Origin: JAGORM01 sp050255815
Lineage (GTDB): Bacteria > Patescibacteriota > Microgenomatia > Levybacterales > GWA1-39-11
Assembly (NCBI GenBank): GCA_050255815.1
Contig: JBLMVJ010000025.1
Coordinates: 1-7,062, forward strand
Reading direction: 5' to 3'
DNA: 7,062 nt
A program made the translations under genes and the position numbers. The number at the start of each line of letters is the position of its first letter. Within the stretch, counting starts at the first letter, position 1. Under the pieces are notes generated by a model. It did not search any database, was not told the origin of the DNA, and saw nothing but the letters and a program-made list of their open reading frames with translations. Shown here one piece after another: positions 1 through 4,878 of this stretch.

Positions 1-395
1 TTAAGCCTGGATATTAGCTGCGGAATATAAATATCATCAGGTCCTATCCCACTTAAGGGGTCTATAACGCCGTGCAGAACATGATATAGGCCTTTATATT
101 TTCCGCTTTTTTCTATAGCCAAAACATCTAACGCATCTTCCACCACACATACCGTGCTTTTATCCCTGGAAGGGTCAGAACATACAAAACAGGGGTCAGC
201 ATCACCTATGTTATAGCATAGAGAACACAAGACTGTTTCCTTTTTAAGGCTTACTAAGTCCGCAGCAAACTGGTCCAAGACATATTGGGGGACATGGAGA
301 AGATAAAATGATAAACGCTGTGCAGATTTAGGGCCTATGCCGGGAAGCTTTTCAAAATCCTCTATCACCTTACTCATAGCCTTTGGGAGCTTCAT
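1..395 (-). CDS. recR: Recombination mediator protein RecR, N-terminal 131 residues (C-terminus outside window)
   Basis: RecR works with RecF and RecO to load RecA onto single-stranded DNA at gaps and stalled forks, in the cytoplasm. The visible protein begins MKLPKAMSKV and shows the family's domains in order: a helix-hairpin-helix segment at about residues 12-28 (KLPGIGPKSAQRL, almost diagnostic), a four-Cys zinc finger (C57, C60, C69, C72), and the start of the Toprim domain from about residue 82 (VCVVEDALD). The frame is open to the window edge, so about 65-70 residues of a usual 200 are missing; this is edge truncation, not a broken gene. The ATG at 393-395 matches the usual family N-terminus; a second Met at residue 7 is a less likely start. 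It is the last visible gene of the minus-strand cluster, after frr. There is no Shine-Dalgarno at a good distance, but a TATAAT lies 10 nt upstream. Confidence 0.95.
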   Translation of the reverse strand, partial: MKLPKAMSKVIEDFEKLPGIGPKSAQRLSFYLLHVPQYVLDQFAADLVSLKKETVLCSLCYNIGDADPCFVCSDPSRDKSTVCVVEDALDVLAIEKSGKYKGLYHVLHGVIDPLSGIGPDDIYIPQLISRL

Positions 396-405
396 AATGT
401 TACCA

Positions 406-434
406 ATTATATCCTATCTTTGGGGAAGTGCAAA
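406..434 (-). promoter_or_regulatory. Putative recR promoter, near-leaderless
   Basis: On the minus strand TTTGCA (429-434) is followed after 17 bp by a perfect TATAAT (406-411). Only 10 nt separate the -10 box from the recR ATG, so transcription would be expected to start about 4 nt before the codon. The -35 matches consensus at 4 of 6 positions. The promoter call is inferred from sequence alone. Confidence 0.5.
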
Positions 435-447
435 CGGAGCCGAGCTC

Positions 448-483
448 TTGATACCCATGGTACTTTTGATACCCTTGATACTC
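448..483. repeat. Short 9-bp direct repeats in the frr-recR gap
   Basis: TTGATACCC occurs at 448-456 and 466-474, and a one-mismatch copy (TTGATACTC) follows directly at 475-483. The repeats lie just after the frr stop codon in the 90-bp gap before recR. No hairpin with a T-run is present, so this is not an ordinary terminator. Function unknown. Confidence 0.6.
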
Positions 484-485
484 TT

Positions 486-1037
486 TTATACTTTCATCAG
501 CTCTTCTTCTTTTTGTTTTGACAGATCGTCAATTTGTCCAATAAAGTCATCCGTTAATCTTTGGATTTCTTTTTCTAACCTCACTACTTCATCTTCTGTC
601 ACTTCTTTCTCCAGTTTTTTTGCATCCTCCATGCCGTCATGACGGGCTTGTCTTATCATTACTTTCCCGCCTTCCGCCTTCTGGTGGATCAGTTTCACAA
701 ATTCCTTCCTTCTCTCCTCTGAAAGCGGAGGTAAATTAATCCTGACCAGGGTACCGTCTACTATTGGGTTCAGCCCTACTTTCGCATCTGCAATACCGCG
801 CTCTATTTCCCCTATAATGGAATTGTCAAACGGGGTAATAACCAGAGTGTGCACATCTGCTACGTGAATAGTGGCCAGTTCCATAACCCGCAAAGGGGTG
901 GTACCGCCATATGCTTTAATGACAATATTCTCTACTAAAGAAGGGGAAGCCTTTCCGGTGCGCACGGTTGCAAAATCAGCGCGGAGTGAATCAAATGACC
1001 GCTGCATGCGCTGTTTAACTTCTGCTGTTATATCCAT
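486..1037 (-). CDS. frr: Ribosome recycling factor (RRF)
   Basis: RRF acts with EF-G in the cytoplasm to split post-termination ribosomes from mRNA. At 183 residues it has the usual length (about 185). The three-helix-bundle domain is formed by the N-terminal helix (about 1-30, with the conserved RTGKASPSL at 26-34) and the C-terminal helices (about 106-183, with LSEERRKEF at 105-113 and the charged KVMIRQARHD at 125-134). The intervening beta domain (about 31-104) carries the conserved VITPFD at 66-71. The ATG at 1035-1037 gives the normal family N-terminus (MDITAEVKQRM). It lies 112 bp downstream of rseP and 90 bp upstream of recR on the same strand. No Shine-Dalgarno is seen at a useful distance; a GATAAT box ends 9 nt before the ATG. 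pyrH, its common neighbour, is not here. Confidence 0.97.
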   Translation of the reverse strand: MDITAEVKQRMQRSFDSLRADFATVRTGKASPSLVENIVIKAYGGTTPLRVMELATIHVADVHTLVITPFDNSIIGEIERGIADAKVGLNPIVDGTLVRINLPPLSEERRKEFVKLIHQKAEGGKVMIRQARHDGMEDAKKLEKEVTEDEVVRLEKEIQRLTDDFIGQIDDLSKQKEEELMKV

Positions 1038-1046
1038 ACAAGCTAG

Positions 1047-1073
1047 ATTATCAGAAAAAATCCTTACTTACAA
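1047..1073 (-). promoter_or_regulatory. Possible frr promoter, near-leaderless
   Basis: On the minus strand GATAAT (1047-1052) lies 9 nt upstream of the frr ATG, and TTGTAA (1068-1073) lies 15 bp further upstream. TTGTAA is the same -35 sequence as in the rpsB promoter, but a 15-bp spacer is short, so the call is weak. If real, the mRNA would start about 3 nt before the ATG. Confidence 0.35.
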
Positions 1074-1084
1074 GGTTCCAAAGC

Positions 1085-1155
1085 TTGTGGCGTGTAGCGT
1101 GTAGCCTGTGGTTTTAGAAAACTACCTGCCACTTGCCACGAGCTACCAGCTACTG
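1085..1155. repeat. Inverted pair of heptad repeat arrays between rseP and frr
   Basis: Four contiguous 7-bp units of the form NTGTRGC/T fill 1085-1112 (TTGTGGC, GTGTAGC, GTGTAGC, CTGTGGT). After an 8-bp spacer (TTTAGAAA), five 7-bp units built on the complementary core GCYAC fill 1121-1155 (ACTACCT, GCCACTT, GCCACGA, GCTACCA, GCTACTG). The two arrays can fold into a long imperfect hairpin. The second array overlaps the rseP stop codon and its last sense codon (1150-1155). There is no T-run, so it is not a classical terminator. It could affect mRNA processing or stability between rseP and frr; that is inference. Confidence 0.7.
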
Positions 1156-2262
1156 TTGTAACAGGCTCTTACCTGCAAGGACCCGCATGATATCAAAAAC
1201 AGTAATTAACAGCATAAGCCCTAACAATAAGGCCAGACCAACCGCATGGGAATAGTTCTCATATTTAGGGTTCACTTTTCTGCGGATTACAGCTTCTATG
1301 AGAATAAAGAAAAGCCTGCCTCCATCCAGTGCCGGAATCGGAAGCACATTAAGAACTGCCAGGTTAATAGACAAGAGTGCCACAAACCAAAGCGTTGCAT
1401 CAACTCCGTAAGAAACTGCTTGCCCGGTTAGCTGTGCAACTCCTACCGGCCCGGCAACTCCTTTAGGCTTTTGCCCATGCAGTACTAAGTCTGAAACCAT
1501 CTGTCCCAAACCTTGCAAAATAAGCCAGGTAAATTTTAAGGCCTCCATGGTGCCAAAAAATGGTGCGGAATACCAGGGGTATTTTTTAATCTCTACGTTT
1601 GAAATCCCTACACCCACCGGCCCTTCACCTTTTGGATATGTAGCCCGGGGGGTTACCCGGATGGTCATTTTCTGGCCGTTTCTGGAAATCTCTAAGGTAA
1701 TTTCCTTCCCTAAATTCTCTTTTACGGTTGCTATAAATGCTTCTGTTGACACTATTGTTTTACCGTTCAGGGCGTCTATTTCATCATCAACCTTTAACCC
1801 AACTTTCTGCGCCGGACTGTTTTTTAGCACTTCAGTCACATGAATATTTTTAGAAGGAAGTGCAACCCCGTGTGCGCCAAAAAGGTAGGAGATCAAAACC
1901 ACCGCCAGGATAAAATTCATGAGAACACCTGCAAAAACCACTATAAACCGTTGCCAAACCGGGCGGGCAAAAAATGCACGCCTTAGCTCTGTTTTTGAAA
2001 TTACGGGACCTGCTTTTGATGTTTTAAGTGATCCTCCCCCGGCCTCATCTTCCCCAAATAATTTTACAAATCCTCCTACCGGAAGTGCGTTTATGGAATA
2101 CATGGTTTCTCCTTTTTTAACGCCAAATAACCGGGGTGGAAACCCAAAACCAAACTCTTCTACTTTAATGCCAAATTTTTTCGCAGTGATAAAGTGGCCT
2201 AATTCATGGATGAGGACTAACACGGACAAGATGACTACAAAGGCTATGATGGTTACTAACAT
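1150..2262 (-). CDS. rseP: Site-2 membrane metalloprotease, RseP/RIP family (M50)
   Basis: Intramembrane zinc protease of the RseP family, which in studied bacteria cuts membrane-anchored anti-sigma factors and signal peptide remnants. The 370-residue protein has the HELGH zinc motif (H19, E20, H23) in its first membrane helix, a conserved loop with PVGGFVKL at 61-68, a second membrane helix at about 106-130, one PDZ domain at about 138-205, the GPVGVAQLTG segment at 271-280, and the third metal ligand region NVLPIPALDGGR at 305-316 (D313) leading into the last hydrophobic helices. All catalytic residues are intact. It has one PDZ domain; E. coli RseP has two. The ATG at 2260-2262 is the natural start and a perfect TATAAT lies 7 nt upstream. 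It sits between tsf and frr. No anti-sigma substrate is visible in the window. The stop codon is TAG, inside a repeat array. Confidence 0.95.
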   Translation of the reverse strand: MLVTIIAFVVILSVLVLIHELGHFITAKKFGIKVEEFGFGFPPRLFGVKKGETMYSINALPVGGFVKLFGEDEAGGGSLKTSKAGPVISKTELRRAFFARPVWQRFIVVFAGVLMNFILAVVLISYLFGAHGVALPSKNIHVTEVLKNSPAQKVGLKVDDEIDALNGKTIVSTEAFIATVKENLGKEITLEISRNGQKMTIRVTPRATYPKGEGPVGVGISNVEIKKYPWYSAPFFGTMEALKFTWLILQGLGQMVSDLVLHGQKPKGVAGPVGVAQLTGQAVSYGVDATLWFVALLSINLAVLNVLPIPALDGGRLFFILIEAVIRRKVNPKYENYSHAVGLALLLGLMLLITVFDIMRVLAGKSLLQQ

Positions 2263-2269
2263 TCTGTTT

Positions 2270-2275
2270 ATTATA
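2270..2275 (-). promoter_or_regulatory. -10 box of a putative leaderless rseP promoter
   Basis: A perfect TATAAT on the minus strand lies exactly 7 nt before the rseP ATG, which would place the transcription start at 2263, one base before the codon. No good -35 is seen at 16-18 bp. There is no Shine-Dalgarno between this box and the ATG. It lies in the 51-bp gap after tsf, so rseP may have its own transcript in addition to read-through. Confidence 0.5.
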
Positions 2276-2313
2276 CAGGAGAAACCTGAGGAGAAAAAGG
2301 GTAAATCTAAGGA

Positions 2314-2772
2314 TTATTCTTTACCTACTTCAATACGGGAGAACTTACCCAGGGTGATATTCTCGCCCATTTTTGCAACTGCTTCCGTGATCAAATCTGA
2401 GATTTTTTTGGAAGAATCCCTGATATATTCCTGGTCCAGTAGGGTTTTATTGTCTTTCGGGTTCATGGATGCCACCTGCATAGCTATCTCATGTGCCAGG
2501 GCTTTAAATTCATCAGTCCGTGCTACAAAATCAGTTTCACATAACAGCTCTACCATAGCGCCTACCCTACCCTGGTGGACATAAGATTCCACCATGCCGG
2601 CTTTAGTTTCCCTATCTCCTTTTTTAGCAGCTTTTTCAAAACCTTTCTTCTTCAGGAATTCTTCTGCCTTCTTAAGGTCGCCATTTGATGCCTCCAGGGC
2701 TTCACGGCAATCCGCTATCCCTGCACTGGTCTTCTCCCTTAATTGTTTAATTAGCTGTGTATCTACCGCCAT
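2314..2772 (-). CDS. tsf: Elongation factor Ts (short form)
   Basis: EF-Ts is the nucleotide exchange factor that releases GDP from EF-Tu. The 152-residue protein contains the N-terminal UBA-like domain (about 1-45, with LREKTSAGIADCREAL at 11-26), the EF-Tu-contacting TDFVAR motif at 80-85, and the family's C-terminal signature (MGENITLGKFSRIEVG, 135-150). It is about half the length of E. coli EF-Ts (283 residues) and lacks most of the dimerisation and coiled-coil modules, like the short forms of other lineages. The ATG at 2770-2772 is chosen because it gives the conserved N-terminus; the frame stays open upstream to an ATG at 2859, but those 29 extra residues look unlike any EF-Ts. It follows rpsB by 112 bp, the classic rpsB-tsf pair. 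No Shine-Dalgarno is visible; heptad repeats lie just upstream. Confidence 0.96.
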   Translation of the reverse strand: MAVDTQLIKQLREKTSAGIADCREALEASNGDLKKAEEFLKKKGFEKAAKKGDRETKAGMVESYVHQGRVGAMVELLCETDFVARTDEFKALAHEIAMQVASMNPKDNKTLLDQEYIRDSSKKISDLITEAVAKMGENITLGKFSRIEVGKE

Positions 2773-2777
2773 ATGAT

Positions 2778-2805
2778 TTAAGATGTAAGATCTAAGACTT
2801 AAGAA
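2778..2805. repeat. Heptad repeat array just upstream of tsf
   Basis: Four contiguous 7-bp units with a constant TAAGA core (TTAAGAT, GTAAGAT, CTAAGAC, TTAAGAA, plus strand) end 5 bp from the tsf start codon, where a ribosome binding site would normally be. On the mRNA strand the core reads TCTTA, which contains no Shine-Dalgarno. Confidence 0.65.
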
Positions 2806-2884
2806 TTTTAGCGTAACGTGTTGACAAGGTAAATAAAATATTTCAATCCACTCTGTCATCCAGGGTACTCACTGAGCTACCTCA

Positions 2885-3661
2885 TTATTTATCCTTCACT
2901 TCCTCTTCCTTCTTTGCAGCTTTTTCCGCTTTCTTCTCTTCTGCTGCTATCCGCTTCCCCCTTTGGGTTCTTCCCTCTATCCATGCATCCATAAGATAAG
3001 AAGTAATTAATTTAATAGAACCTACTGCGTCATCATTTGCAGGAATTGGGTAATCTATAACTGACGGATCTGCGTTAGTATCTACTATCCCTACGGTCTC
3101 TACATCCATTTTACCGGCTTCAGAAACTGCCGTATCTTCACCCTGGGTGCCAATAATGTATAAAGCATCCGGAATATCACCCATTTCAGCAATTCCACCA
3201 TAGAAGTCTTCCAATTTTGCCTTTTCCCGCTCAAAAAGAAGCTGTTCCCTTTTGGTGTATTCCTCTTTCTTGCTGGTTGAAAGAAGCTCTTTTATTTCCT
3301 TCAGTTTTTTAATATTTTTGGAGACTTCTGAGAAGTTGGTTAAGGTACCGCCAACCCAGCGTGCAGTAATAGTGTAAAGTTTTCCCCCGCCATTTTCCCG
3401 TGCGCGGCTTATTTCTTCCATCACAATCCCTTTTGCCTGACGTTTGGTTCCTACAACTATAAGAGCTCCGTCATCCAAGGCTAATTTTTTAACAAATTCT
3501 CCGGCAGCCAGTAATCCTTCACGGGTTTTTTCCAGATTAATAATGTGCACATTAGAACGTGCCTCAAAAATATATTCATCCGCTTTTGGATTTCTGCGGT
3601 TTACCTGATGGCCAAAATGGCATCCGGCTGTCAATAATTCTTCAAGTGTAATATCTCTCAT
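2885..3661 (-). CDS. rpsB: 30S ribosomal protein S2
   Basis: S2 is a structural protein of the small ribosomal subunit and is needed for S1-type initiation contacts in many bacteria. The 258-residue product has the family signatures in order: TAGCHFGHQ (11-19), IFEARSNVHIINLEKT (31-46), VVGTKRQA (69-76), RWVGGTLTNF (101-110), a coiled helical hairpin at about 112-153, GGIAEMGDIPDALYII (155-170), and DTNADPSVIDYPIPANDDA (194-212). The tail from about 236 is rich in Lys and Glu and probably disordered. The ATG at 3659-3661 gives the usual N-terminus and has a Shine-Dalgarno at the right distance. It is first in the rpsB-tsf-rseP-frr-recR run and is preceded by a promoter and a structured leader, which suits the autogenous control known for S2 in other bacteria. 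Confidence 0.98.
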   Translation of the reverse strand: MRDITLEELLTAGCHFGHQVNRRNPKADEYIFEARSNVHIINLEKTREGLLAAGEFVKKLALDDGALIVVGTKRQAKGIVMEEISRARENGGGKLYTITARWVGGTLTNFSEVSKNIKKLKEIKELLSTSKKEEYTKREQLLFEREKAKLEDFYGGIAEMGDIPDALYIIGTQGEDTAVSEAGKMDVETVGIVDTNADPSVIDYPIPANDDAVGSIKLITSYLMDAWIEGRTQRGKRIAAEEKKAEKAAKKEEEVKDK

Positions 3662-3670
3662 TTTATGAAA

Positions 3671-3676
3671 CCTTCC
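3671..3676 (-). promoter_or_regulatory. Shine-Dalgarno site of rpsB
   Basis: GGAAGG on the minus strand lies 9 nt before the rpsB ATG. It is the only convincing Shine-Dalgarno sequence in this window, which makes rpsB stand out from genes that start directly behind a -10 box. Confidence 0.7.
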
Positions 3677-3681
3677 GTGGG

Positions 3682-3715
3682 AATATCTAACACCGATTAA
3701 TTAACGGTGGATATT
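3682..3715 (-). promoter_or_regulatory. Hairpin in rpsB leader, next to the Shine-Dalgarno
   Basis: AATATC (3682-3687) pairs with GATATT (3710-3715), and inside it CACCG (3691-3695) pairs with CGGTG (3705-3709), leaving a 3-nt one-sided bulge and a 9-nt loop. The 11 bp are exact. In the rpsB mRNA this hairpin ends 5 nt before the GGAAGG site. That position suits control of translation, for example by S2 itself, but no homology to a known leader is claimed. Confidence 0.45.
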
Positions 3716-3865
3716 GCCCTTTTCCATCCATGGGAGCTGAAGTTTCAGGACAAATGCCCCATGTGTGAATTTTCCCGATTTAATTCAGGAATGAAAGATA
3801 TTATAAGGCATCACGCCCGGAATTACAAGGAGAAAGGATATTGTTCAAGCCTAGCGAGAACTTAA
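3707..3865 (+). CDS. Possible small Cys/His protein, 52 codons, antisense to rpsB leader (uncertain)
   Basis: From a GTG at 3707 to TAA at 3863-3865 a plus-strand frame encodes 52 residues. The middle resembles a zinc-binding knuckle: CPMC at residues 17-20, followed 14 residues later by HH (35-36) in a basic helix-like stretch (MKDIIRHHARNYKEKGY, 29-45). The composition looks protein-like. I recognise no family, and the spacing does not fit the classical C2H2 finger. Against it: there is no Shine-Dalgarno, the start is GTG, and the frame lies wholly opposite the rpsB promoter and leader, whose signals are good. It could be a chance frame, a remnant of a zinc-finger gene, or a real small gene. 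Confidence 0.2.
   Translation: MDIALFHPWELKFQDKCPMCEFSRFNSGMKDIIRHHARNYKEKGYCSSLART
3729..3763 (-). promoter_or_regulatory. Second hairpin in rpsB leader
   Basis: CATGGG (3729-3734) is the exact complement of CCCATG (3758-3763), and between them CTGAA (3737-3741) is complementary to TTCAG (3744-3748), giving a nested stem with an internal loop. It lies inside the predicted 5' untranslated region of rpsB, upstream of the hairpin that borders the Shine-Dalgarno. Function is inferred from position only. Confidence 0.4.
3800..3828 (-). promoter_or_regulatory. Putative rpsB operon promoter
   Basis: On the minus strand TTGTAA (3823-3828) and a perfect TATAAT (3800-3805) are separated by 17 bp, the optimal spacing for the main sigma factor. 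The predicted start is near 3793, giving a leader of about 130 nt that contains both hairpins and the Shine-Dalgarno of rpsB. This is one of the two best promoters in the window. Confidence 0.65.
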
Positions 3866-4020
3866 ATATTAATTGAAATTAGCAGAAATTTGCTTCGCGA
3901 AATTAATTGAAACTGATTGTAATTACAATAAATTTCCTCATTTCTATCAATTTCTAGATTGAATCTTACCATTCGACTAGATTCGGTTTTTCATTCGACA
4001 CCATTCGAGAATTTTCCCTA
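3866..4020. other. AT-rich divergent intergenic region with several symmetric and repeated motifs
   Basis: No gene is seen here. The stretch separates the rpsB promoter from the first vWA-gene promoter. It contains ATTAATTGAA twice (3868-3877, 3902-3911), a perfect 14-bp palindrome ATTGTAATTACAAT (3916-3929), a TCAAT/ATTGA inverted repeat around TTCTAG (3948-3963), CTAGATT twice (3954-3960, 3977-3983) and a phased ATTCG series (3971-4008, listed separately). The density suggests transcription-factor sites, though AT-rich DNA yields some of these by chance. Confidence 0.5.
3971..4008 (+). repeat. Four ATTCG boxes in helical phase upstream of the first vWA gene
   Basis: ATTCGA, ATTCGG, ATTCGA and ATTCGA begin at 3971, 3981, 3993 and 4003, that is at intervals of 10, 12 and 10 bp, about one DNA turn each. 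The last copy ends exactly 17 bp before the TATACT box and so occupies the -35 position, where no consensus -35 exists. This looks like an activator or repressor array; the regulator is unknown. Confidence 0.5.
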
Positions 4021-4022
4021 AA

Positions 4023-4031
4023 TGCTATACT
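4023..4031 (+). promoter_or_regulatory. Extended -10 promoter of the first vWA gene, leaderless
   Basis: TGC followed by TATACT (4026-4031) is an extended -10 element. Six bases separate it from the ATG at 4038, so the expected transcription start coincides with the A of the start codon. No Shine-Dalgarno could fit on such an mRNA. Confidence 0.55.
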
Positions 4032-4037
4032 ATCCCT

Positions 4038-4841
4038 ATGCACTCTCAGGGCTCTATCACACTCTACTTGTTGCTGGGCATAGTAATCCTGGGTGCATTT
4101 TTCCTGGCAGGAGGCATTCCCCGCTTTGACTACAGCCCCACAGACAACACTCCGGCAGGGGAAGTGGTGGTAGAAACGCCGGGTGCATCACAAGATAGTC
4201 TGCAGCTTAAAAAATTGAAGTTCAAACAATGTGCCGGCACCCTCACCATGGACCTGCTGCTGGACAGAAGTGGCTCTATGGACCTAACCACTCCTTCCGG
4301 GGTAAAAAAACTGGATGCCCTTAAAAGCGCGGTGCTAGAAATCACAAAAAAATTAACGGATGAATCTATTATAGGGATCCAGTCCTTTGATAGTGTCTCC
4401 AGGACTAATGATGTTCCCATTAATTTCTATAAAAACGTAAAAGACACTATTCCTCCCGCATTAAATGCTATGGCTCCCGGATTCCAGACACCTACCCATG
4501 ATGCATTAGCGTTCTCTTACGGACTTTTGGCAGATGCAGTACCTAAGTATACAGGAAGAAAGTTTGGGTTTATCTTTATTACTGATGGCCTCCCTATCCC
4601 ATCTAGTCAGGATCCCCGGCTATTTAACCCAAATCCTGCCGACCAGATAAAAAACTTGGGAGTAGATGTTTATACCCTGGGAGTCCACTCACCAAATGAT
4701 CAATTGACTATAGACTTCTCTACCTTATTGAAAAGCATAGCGTCAAAGCCGGGGAATTATTATGAAGCGCCGTCTGCAGATGACATAGGAAACATATTAA
4801 AAGAAATCACTAACAAATTGTGTAGCGGCTCAGGCCAATGA
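4038..4841 (+). CDS. Membrane-anchored von Willebrand factor A domain protein (first of two paralogues)
   Basis: The 267-residue product has a very short N-terminus (MHSQ), one hydrophobic helix (about 7-28, starting GSITLYLLL), a Pro/Thr-rich linker (about 29-55), the motif LQLKKLKFKQC (55-65), and a vWA domain (about 68-262). The MIDAS metal site is intact: D76-x-S78-x-S80, T153 in a TPTHDAL motif, and D183 in ITDG. Such domains bind protein ligands through a divalent metal. C65 and C262, the only cysteines, flank the domain and could form a disulfide outside the membrane. ATG 4038 is the only start codon after the upstream stop. The helix may be a signal anchor; 'FLAGG' resembles a lipobox but lacks Cys. 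A vWA domain behind an N-terminal helix recalls TadG of Tad pili, but no other Tad gene is visible. Role inferred: surface adhesion or pilus-associated. Confidence 0.85.
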   Translation: MHSQGSITLYLLLGIVILGAFFLAGGIPRFDYSPTDNTPAGEVVVETPGASQDSLQLKKLKFKQCAGTLTMDLLLDRSGSMDLTTPSGVKKLDALKSAVLEITKKLTDESIIGIQSFDSVSRTNDVPINFYKNVKDTIPPALNAMAPGFQTPTHDALAFSYGLLADAVPKYTGRKFGFIFITDGLPIPSSQDPRLFNPNPADQIKNLGVDVYTLGVHSPNDQLTIDFSTLLKSIASKPGNYYEAPSADDIGNILKEITNKLCSGSGQ

Positions 4842-4843
4842 GC

Positions 4844-4873
4844 TTGACTTGAAATCTTATTTTTCCATATACT
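4844..4873 (+). promoter_or_regulatory. Strong promoter of the second vWA gene, leaderless
   Basis: TTGACT (4844-4849), an 18-bp spacer and TATACT (4868-4873) form a near-consensus promoter starting 2 bp after the stop codon of the first vWA gene. Five bases follow before the GTG start at 4879, so transcription would begin at or beside the start codon. The -10 sequence is identical to that of the upstream paralogue, showing that the second gene is probably not dependent on read-through. Confidence 0.65.
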
Positions 4874-4878
4874 GAAGT

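Noticed and set aside
2276..2305. Terminator between tsf and rseP
   Set aside because: There is only a 4-bp CAGG/CCTG stem, and the T-run lies on the wrong side of it for the minus-strand transcript.
1919..2584. 221-codon plus-strand frame opposite rseP and tsf
   Set aside because: It lies antisense to two well-supported conserved genes, spans their junction, and its translation shows no recognisable family.
2773..2859. Longer EF-Ts with 29 extra N-terminal residues starting at 2859
   Set aside because: The extra residues resemble no EF-Ts N-terminus, and the ATG at 2772 gives the conserved MAVDTQLIKQLREKT start.
2845..2884. tRNA-like sequence (GGTAGCTCAGTGAGTA on the minus strand)
   Set aside because: It resembles a tRNA D-arm but has no closing GAGC, no anticodon stem, no T-arm and no acceptor pairing; the resemblance is local.
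4050..4110. Type IV prepilin cleavage site (G followed by a hydrophobic helix)
   Set aside because: The residue after Gly is Ser or Gly and position 5 is Tyr in both vWA proteins where pilins have Glu. The likeness is only general and is kept as an idea within a finding.
4077..4125. Lipoprotein signal in the vWA proteins (FLAGG after a hydrophobic helix)
   Set aside because: A lipobox needs Cys after L-A-G; here it is Gly in both paralogues, so a plain membrane anchor is more likely.
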